In this document: positions 57,501 to 64,000 of the stretch, piece after piece
Position numbering within the stretch: the first letter of the stretch is position 1
How the letters are laid out: each line of letters opens with the position of its first letter
From: Talpa occidentalis
Lineage: Eukaryota; Chordata; Mammalia; Eulipotyphla; Talpidae
Assembly: GCF_014898055.3 (NCBI RefSeq)
Contig: NW_023605305.1
Span: 114,238,734-114,302,733, forward strand
DNA: 64,000 nt
Reading direction: 5' to 3'
The notes under the pieces: generated by a model
The model's input: the letters and a program-made list of their open reading frames with translations, nothing else
Databases searched by the model: none
Told to the model about the DNA's origin: nothing
Translations under genes and position numbers: made by a program

Positions 57501-58135
57501 CAAAGTCTGGAAAACTGACTGACGTGACTATGCTGGTCCTTCCTCTGGGCACAGATGACCTTTCCAGATCCCCCGGGAACTCCCGGTCCAGCCTTGGGAG
57601 TGCACAGGGCCGGACTCACCTCCTCCACCGAACTCGGCTGAGGTGCTCCTTCCCCTGGAAGAGTCGTCTTGTCTGTCTGAGCGCCTGTATTATGGCTCTT
57701 AACATATTATTATGTTAACAACAGTCGACACCCTTACACCCTAGTCAATTAATAGCTGGTGATTTAGTTGAACAAGTTAGTTAAAGCAGGAATCATAGAA
57801 AATGATGAAACCATTCCTTAAGCCTTTATTTCGACTTAAAACATCCCTGAAGTTTTTGATGTAGGGCCAAAGCCCTTCTTTGGAGTTTGGTGCCTCCCTT
57901 TCGAGTCCTGCATCCTGTTTCTTGGATGAGCCGTGCCGCCCAGCCTTTCACAACAATTTAGTCTTGGTTTCTTTAAAGTGGAGCAAGATCTTAAAGACAT
58001 CTGTGAGGCAATCAGAGTTTTCCAGATTTCATGGTGTTTTATAGCTGGTTCTTCCACGCCTAAGTTGACAGCACATTTTGAGAAACTCACGTTTAGTGTG
58101 TCTTTCCCAAACATTTCATTTAAATCTTGTAGATA
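57501..58135. other. Non-coding; 20-bp palindrome at 57699-57718
   Basis: TTAACATA-TTAT-TATGTTAA at 57699-57718 is a perfect short palindrome with a 4-nt loop. No exon or repeat is recognised in the stretch. Confidence 0.45.
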
Positions 58136-58161
58136 CTAACCCTAACCCTAACCCTAACCCT
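58136..58161 (-). repeat. Short interstitial telomeric repeat, (CCCTAA)~4
   Basis: CTAACCCTAACCCTAACCCT followed by AACCCT gives just over four perfect vertebrate telomere units, with TTAGGG on the minus strand. It sits abruptly in unrelated sequence (TTGTAGATA before, CGTGTGTAC after). Confidence 0.97.
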
Positions 58162-59629
58162 CGTGTGTACTTAGCTTTCATCACTTGAAGTAAGTTGGAT
58201 TGAATGGTAAGGACCATGACAAGAGAAACCGACATAAATAGGTTTGGGAACACACACACTACTTGGTGAGCAGACAAGCCACTGCTGGGAATATGAGGCG
58301 CAGCTGGACAGAGCAGCCTGGTCAGAAGGAACAGAGACCCCAGATTAAGCAATCGAGTGCCAGTCACTTCACAGAGTCCCTGTTCAGTATGAATTCTCTT
58401 ACGTGTCTCTGGCCTAGTAGATGAATGCCTTGAAGGCCTACCTTCTATCTTTCTAGTTAGACCCAGAATCTATATGGATATATAGTGAATAAATGTCAAT
58501 AACTAGTAATCCACCACACCAACAAGAAAACTTTGTCCCGCACATCTCCCGGGAGACCCGGAGTCTAAGCAGCAATCCACTATCAGGAAGTTGGATCAGG
58601 GAGAGAGAAAGAGCTAGCAAGTGAATTTGTAATATTGCTGTAAGATAAGCCGAGCGAGTCCATCAGAAAGTTAAATGTAATGCAGTTATAAAGAAGTGGA
58701 TTTTGTGTAAGATGTAATTAACCTGGGTAACTCACTAATACAACAGAACGGTGAGGCACGTGTTAACATTTTTAAAGGATCAGTTATGTTATATGTAGAA
58801 AAATCCACACTTCGAACTGCAGTACCTGGCGACAAAAAGCCTTGGTGATGATTATGTTCAAGGTCAGCCAGGTCAAGAAAAAAATGCCCCTAACTGGTAT
58901 ATCCTTGCAGTGCTGAGATTATTACACGCTTCTAGCGACAACATAAAGCATCTTGAATTGAGCACCAGAAGAGGAAGAAATCAGACCTGAAAGATATTAA
59001 ATGTGTCAAAAGCATTCCGTGGTCAGCAGTTGGTTTGGGAGATGAGGGTAGAGTATTCGGGGTGGAAGTTATCTTTCCTTCCATCTCTTCCCGAAGATAA
59101 AGTCGGCAAATTGTGTTCAATAAATGTCTGAGCCAAAATATACTGAGCTGACAGAGTTGGAAAATTACAGAAAATTTACATGACCCTAGGGAATGGGGTG
59201 AGAAGGAACATATATGTGGCATATTCACCTTCCTATATTCAGACTCATACATGTCATATTACACATATGTCATGTATGTGAACTTGTGTGGACCTTCTCG
59301 TTAATTTTCCATATTGAAAATCTATAGACCAACTCTCATCGATCATTCTTGAGGGTCTCCTTCTTCCTCAGAATTTGTGAAGCCGTTGTCCAGAAAAGGA
59401 AGATTGGAATTAATATGTTGAGCCCTCTTTCTGTTCCAGTCGTTGTGCTAAGTTTTAATATGTTAGAATATTTGAATATGAGTTGCCATTGATTTTTGTA
59501 AGACCCACATTACTTTATGTGCTGGTAAGGAAAAAAAAACACACTCCCAGTGAAACTCTGACATGCCATCAATGTTAAATGTGTCTTGATTTCAGAGCCA
59601 TTAAAACATGAAAAAATGTGCACCTTAGA
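58162..59629. other. AT-rich non-coding DNA; MIR scrap near 59400
   Basis: TATGTTGAGCCCTCTTTCTG and GTCGTTGTGCTAAGTTTTAA at about 59415-59460 may be an antisense MIR 3' end. ATACATGTCATATTACACAT and ATGTCATGTATGTG near 59246-59281 form a short imperfect inverted repeat. No exon is recognised. Confidence 0.4.
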
Positions 59630-59784
59630 ATCAGCGGGATATGGTATCTCATTTAACCCTCCAACAACTCTTACAGCACCAATATTGCTGCATGAACAAA
59701 GCAATTTGCCAAAAGTACAAGAGCAGTAAGTGCCAGAACCAGAGATCAACCCCAAGAGTCTGCCTCCAGAGCTCGTGCCCTTTC
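59630..59784 (-). mobile_element. MIR SINE, antisense, split by a younger SINE
   Basis: ATGGTATCTCATTTAACCCT, CCAACAACTCTTACAGCACC, CAATTTGCCAAAAGTACAAG, GTAAGTGCCAGAACCAGAGA and TCAACCCCAAGAGTCTGCCT are antisense MIR. The sequence continues after the SINE as AGTCCATGCTCTTTCCATGG at 60047-60066. Confidence 0.78.
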
Positions 59785-60051
59785 TTTCTTTTTTTTTAAA
59801 GATTTATTTTATTTATTTATGCATACAAGAGCTGGGGTGCAGGCCAGAGATGTGGGGGATGAGAGGATTCACCAAAGACAGAGTGGGGAGCAGAACAGGA
59901 AAACTGACTGAAATACACTGCTGAGGGGAGCAGCGGGGCAACAGCAGAGGTCTGTTGCGCCATGTGGGTCAGCTTCCTGGCTGGGGATTGAACTCATAGC
60001 TTGACAGTGCTGAGACTTAACCCCTGCACCACCAGGGAGGCCCAAAGTCCA
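59785..60051 (-). mobile_element. Lineage tRNA-derived SINE with internal deletion, antisense
   Basis: TTAAAGATTTATTTTATTTA, CAAGAGCTGGGGTGCAGGCC, CACTGCTGAGGGGAGCAGCG and CTGCACCACCAGGGAGGCCC follow the family, and AAAGA in antisense supplies the TCTTT terminator. About 25 bp between the B-box region and the GCTGAGACTTAACCCC head are missing relative to other copies. A likely duplication is TGCCCTTTC at 59776-59784 and TGCTCTTTC at 60052-60060. Confidence 0.92.
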
Positions 60052-60066
60052 TGCTCTTTCCATGGT

Positions 60067-60464
60067 GCTCTGCCGCTGGTTGCGATCAGTGCTTGCCCAG
60101 AAGTCAGAGATTTTTTTTAAATAATAAAAACTTTGTATTCTACTAAAAGTATTTATCTTTGGACCTATCTCCCAAAGACCTTTCCTGGGGGGAGACTGTG
60201 AGTGACCCTGGAATCTCTGACCGCCATGGGCTCAAAGGGTGGCAGAATGTTATTCCCTCTGGCCTGGTTTCCCATCTGCTGCTATGATCTGATGACAACA
60301 GTCCCCAGGAGGGCCACGCAGCTCTGAGAAGCACCTGCAGGACAGAGCCATGGGCCCACGGCCCAGTGCGCCTCCTGGGAGCTTCACTGCCACCTACTCA
60401 GGGTCCTCGACCTGTCTATGCACATCCTGAGTTGACCTCACTGTCTTAACAGCATGTGGCTCTT
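60067..60464. other. Non-coding, nothing recognised
   Basis: Unique-looking DNA between a split MIR and a CR1/L3 remnant. Confidence 0.4.
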
Positions 60465-61120
60465 CCCATATTTGAAAACAGCTATGAAGGTCCCTCTAAG
60501 ACTTCTTTTCTCCAAGTCAAACATTCTCAGTTCCTTATAGGACATGATATAGAAATCCCTCTCCCCGGCTGCTATACTGAGTGTATTTCCATTTGTACTT
60601 CTTTAAAGAGAGGCATTCAGAACTGACTGCTTTGCTTTATATGGACCAGAGAATTATCACCTCCCTTGCTTTAGGTACCATACTTCCCTTGATATAACCT
60701 GTGAGTACATTTGATTTTTCTAGCACCTCACACAGAAGCATAAACTCTTCCTTCCTTTGAAACTGCTCCTTTCCTTTTCTTTGCTCCTTCTTTTTTAACC
60801 CATTCTGCTACAAGGCAAGCTGGATTTTGTCATTTATATGTTGAACTGAAGTTGTTTCTGCTTTGATCACTTTTAAAACTCATTTTGTTAGAATTGACTT
60901 CTTTAGGATTTCTTAGTTTGGGGGGTTATGTTTGTTTTTGCTTTTGACAGTCATCTCTCCCAATTTTGTAACATCCATGAATGAAATTTTTAAAGTGTGT
61001 TCTATCACTTTAATTAAATTACTGCTATACAAGTTGAACAGGAGAAGGCCCTCCCTTTGGGAGGTCACAAGAAATCTGGTTGTTCTGTTACCAATCTACC
61101 CCATTGTACCTTCTATTTCT
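60465..61120 (-). mobile_element. CR1/L3 LINE remnant, antisense
   Basis: The plus strand shows CTCTAAGACTTCTTTTCTCC, CAAACATTCTCAGTTCCTTA, GGCATTCAGAACTGACTGCT, GAATTATCACCTCCCTTGCT, CAGTCATCTCTCCCAATTTT, ACAAGTTGAACAGGAGAAGG and CCCTCCCTTTGGGAGGTCAC. This is the familiar antisense order of the CR1/L3 reverse-transcriptase region and its surroundings. It is ancient and non-coding now. Confidence 0.85.
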
Positions 61121-61139
61121 CTATCTCATTTATAAAATT

Positions 61140-61320
61140 ATCAGGTGCTTTATAGGTGCCATCCCATTTAACCTGCACAAAACCCCCACGGGCCAGGTAT
61201 TCTTGTTGCTGCTATATAAGTAGTCAAGCTGAGCCCACACAGGTTACATAACTTGCCCACAGTCACCTGTTGAGGCAGAAATAGGATTTGTACCCACTTT
61301 CATGTCCCCTTGGCTGTACC
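61140..61320 (-). mobile_element. MIR SINE, antisense
   Basis: GCCATCCCATTTAACCTGCA, CCCCCACGGGCCAGGTATTC, AAGCTGAGCCCACACAGGTT, ACATAACTTGCCCACAGTCA and CAGAAATAGGATTTGTACCC are in antisense MIR order. Confidence 0.78.
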
Positions 61321-62809
61321 CATCATGAATAATCCTGCTGACATCTAAAGATTGTGTTTCTACCTTGCTTTCCTGAATTACAGGAAACACTTCTGACCTC
61401 AGGGAGCCAAGTGTCATCATAGAAGTGCAGTCTTTTCCTCCTTCCCCTGGAGAAGCACAGGCAGCACCTCACTCCTGTCCAAGGATGGAGTTCACACCCT
61501 CATCTTCATTATCTTAGAAACAGATGCCAAAATAGTGTTTGAAAAAGATTTCTTTCTGAATGCTCTGAACTACTGAACAACAGTTGGATCGTTCAGCTCA
61601 GGAGCTAGAAACTTGGCCCAGAGAAAACAGAGATTTTAAGAAACTAGTAAAAATCTGGTTACCTAAACTCTTGGTAACAAAGCTCCCGCTTCCTCCCTCC
61701 TGCCCCCTGAAACCAGAGTTAGAAAGCCTTCCTTTCCTCAGGACATGCGATGAGGACTTCATAGTTCAGAATAAATCACTACCGTAAAGCTAAACAGGAA
61801 AGGAAAAGAAAAACATCATAAATGATGCAGGAAGCCGCCCCTGCTCCTTGACCACAACTGGTGCCCAGCTTGTTGGAGGCAAGAAGGTGTGTGGGCCTGG
61901 AGGGGCTTCACCAGGGGCACCGTGCAGGCGGGGGGCGGGGTGGGCACTGTCACAGAGACGGCCTTGGCTGCCGCACGGCTCTCTCAGAGGGGCTGATGCA
62001 GGGTGGGGTCCTTCATCTCCCCAGAAGAGCCTTTTCAACTATTAAGAATAAAAACTACTTCACGGGTGCTTCATGTGTCTCAGAAATAACAGATGGTTTG
62101 CAACCAAACAATATACCAACACATGTATAATTTAAGTAACTATGGGGACACAGAGTTATCTTGCATAGAGAATCAAGGTCAGCGTTTGATAAGCAATAGT
62201 GAGCGAGGAAATGCCGCCTCCTTTCTTCCCAGGCGAATATACCCATTTACTACATAAATAGAAGGTTCTGTTCAGTGGGGAAGTTCATTCAATACCTTTC
62301 TTCCAAAGCAAAGTCACTTAAGATAAATGAACTCACCAACACAATTGATTGAGGTAAACCCCAACACACTGATTCAGTCATTCTGGAATGCTAAAATAGT
62401 ACAATGAAGAATTAGGGAATTAACTGAAACTTTTATCTTTTTTTCTGAAAGGGAACTGCTCAACTCAAAATTAATTGCTAAGGGAAATGGTTCTACATTA
62501 TTTCCCATAAACCCACCTTGGGGATTGAAGGACTGTGGGTAGTGGGGAGCCACAGACATGGAATCCATGTCCTAGGGCACTGTTAACACAGCGCATAATT
62601 TTCAGCAACTCCCAAGTGACTTTTTCTGACATCCATTCCATGTAAAACAATGGAAACCTATTTCCATGCTTATTTGTGTTTCCCGGGAGCCCTTCAATGC
62701 CATGGTGAAGATGGAAGGGCTGGACCCTTCTTATTCCCTCTTATGATTATTCATAATTTTCTATGATCATCTTCTGGAGCAAGGCTGCCTAAAAGGAATC
62801 TAGATTCAT
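61321..62809. other. Non-coding, nothing recognised
   Basis: Mixed AT-rich and GC-moderate DNA. A CpG-containing patch lies at about 61900-61990 but is too short for an island. No supported feature. Confidence 0.4.
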
Positions 62810-62990
62810 GTATTCGTTTGTTCATTCATTCATTCCACAAGTACTTATTGCTTACCTCCTCTATACCACGTCCTCAGCTTGGTAATACAGGGATAAAAAA
62901 TGAGTAAGACTCAGTCCTCATCCTCCAGGAGATAATAATCAAGTGGAGACGTAGACGCGTGCACAGATACCACAATACAAAGAGCAACAG
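62810..62990 (-). mobile_element. L2 LINE 3' end, antisense
   Basis: TCATTCATTCATTCCACAAG, TACTTATTGCTTACCTCCTC, AATGAGTAAGACTCAGTCCT, CATCCTCCAGGAGATAATAA and AGTGGAGACGTAGACGCG follow the antisense L2 3' terminus. Confidence 0.75.
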
Positions 62991-63739
62991 AAGGCGTGCT
63001 TAAAAAAGGTTGAGGTCAAATCCTATGCGGGTAACTCCAAGTCCACAGGACCAGAGACAGCACATGGAGATGGTCTCATTTGACTCCTGGGATTAACCTT
63101 ATAGGAGCTCAACAGATGTAACTGGGAGAAGCATCAACTGGGACCCAGGAAACAGTCTAAATCCAAGCAAGGCATGCAAGAAGGGCAGGTAGACCAGTTG
63201 GCCGGAGAATAGGGTGCAAGTAGTAAGCAGAGTGTGGGGTGAAGCCAGCCACTGGGTTGATGAATTAGAATTTAATTGTTGAATAGAAAAGTGGCATAAG
63301 CAGAACTTTCGTGTTCGAAAGTGGGTTGCAGACGGGTCAGATGGGCCCAGCTAGAGAAGGACTGAATCTGGTGAGAGGCCTGAGGGCTTGCGCTAGGGTG
63401 ATGGCAGCATCTGTGTATGGAGGGGTTGAGCTTCAGGAATATTAGGGGTGGACTTGATAGGATCTGGTGGCGGACTGGGGCTAGGGAGAGACTCACACGT
63501 GACATATAATGGGCCAAATGATGGTGCTTTTAAGAGAAACTGGTGTATGCTCTTGCATGTCTGGACCAGGAGACACAGGATTAGGAGTAATATTTTTCAG
63601 AGGCAAATCAAATCTCATTGCAGCCCTGCTCCATCACAGCTGAACGGCCTCTGCTGCGTTTGGAATGCACCCCAAACTTCCTGCCCCGGCCAGCACCAGC
63701 TCCAGGTGCTCTGTCCCTGAGAGCCTCATGTCCCAACGT
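62991..63739. other. Non-coding, nothing recognised
   Basis: Unique-looking DNA with no supported gene or repeat. Confidence 0.4.
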
Positions 63740-64000
63740 CCTCCTCTGCCTCCATCTCAGCCCCAGTGGCCTTCTTCCAGGCCCTGAAATGCACCAAGTT
63801 CATTTTTGCTTTGGGGCCTTTGCCTTTGAGGTCCCCTCTGCCCAGAATACTGGGCTCAGACAGACCCTCTGGTGGCTGACAGCTCTCAGCCAGGTCTCAG
63901 GTGAAATTGCCAGCACCTCAGTCTCTCCTAACCCATGAGCTACCCTACCTTCACACACCCCCTCTTTGTCACACCTCTGAAGTGATCTTATTTACATTAC
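63740..64000 (+). mobile_element. L2 LINE fragment, sense, cut by the window end
   Basis: GGGGCCTTTGCCTTTGAGGT, CCCTCTGCCCAGAATACTGG, CCAGGTCTCAGGTGAAATTG, CACCTCAGTCTCTCCTAACC and GTCACACCTCTGAAGTGATC follow the L2 3' order. The terminus lies beyond the window. Confidence 0.7.

Noticed and set aside
58136..58161. True chromosome end or subtelomere
   Set aside because: Only about four units, with ordinary sequence and MIR/SINE repeats continuing on both sides.

Overview
The window is intergenic or intronic nuclear DNA of a placental mammal. The evidence is a dense background of MIR, L2, L1, hAT-Charlie (MER5-like) and CR1/L3 repeat remnants, CpG depletion broken by two CpG islands, and no open reading frame that reads like a known protein. 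Open frames are short or lie in GC-rich islands where stop codons are rare. I therefore annotate no protein-coding gene and no tRNA, rRNA or snRNA gene.

Lineage: at least six copies of one young tRNA-derived SINE (about 250-280 bp) carry an AATAAA-rich tail, and some copies also carry a TCTTT terminator. They look lineage-specific because several still have clear target-site duplications. The head resembles the tRNA-Glu-like heads of cetartiodactyl CHR SINEs, but the body differs. It also does not match what I know of primate Alu, carnivore Can-SINE or horse ERE. My best guess is a laurasiatherian, possibly a rhinolophoid/pteropodid bat (Rhin-1-like SINE), but that is inference.

Layout. 1-5 kb: AT-rich DNA with an L1 3' end at about 1.9-2.35 kb sitting between two inverted ~100 bp arms that each contain a GAAA-loop hairpin. 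5-25 kb: mostly GC-moderate unique DNA with scattered MIR, L2, L1 and MER5 remnants, including an L2 3' end of about 760 bp at 15.5-16.3 kb. 25.1-28.0 kb: an unusual GC-rich block holding a CpG island, three tandem YY1-like motifs and, on the minus strand, a TATA box, a GTGAGT donor and an AATAAA. Its ends read TGAAA...TTTCA, which suggests an LTR-type element or an orphan promoter. 29-41 kb: the SINE-rich part, including one copy whose body is inverted relative to its tail, and an old MIR split by another MIR. 44.6-47.8 kb: the best regulatory candidate, with long CT/GA tracts, a 40-nt sequence bounded by good splice signals, a CpG island and a 30-nt C homopolymer. 48-64 kb: AT-rich DNA with MIR/L2 copies, two oppositely oriented CR1/L3 remnants and a short interstitial telomeric repeat at 58.14 kb.

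No set of genes can be read as working together here. The functional candidates are the two CpG islands (about 25.3-26.2 and 46.0-46.8 kb) and their possible exons. Repeat-family names rest on recognition by eye of family consensus features, so boundaries are approximate unless a target-site duplication is given.
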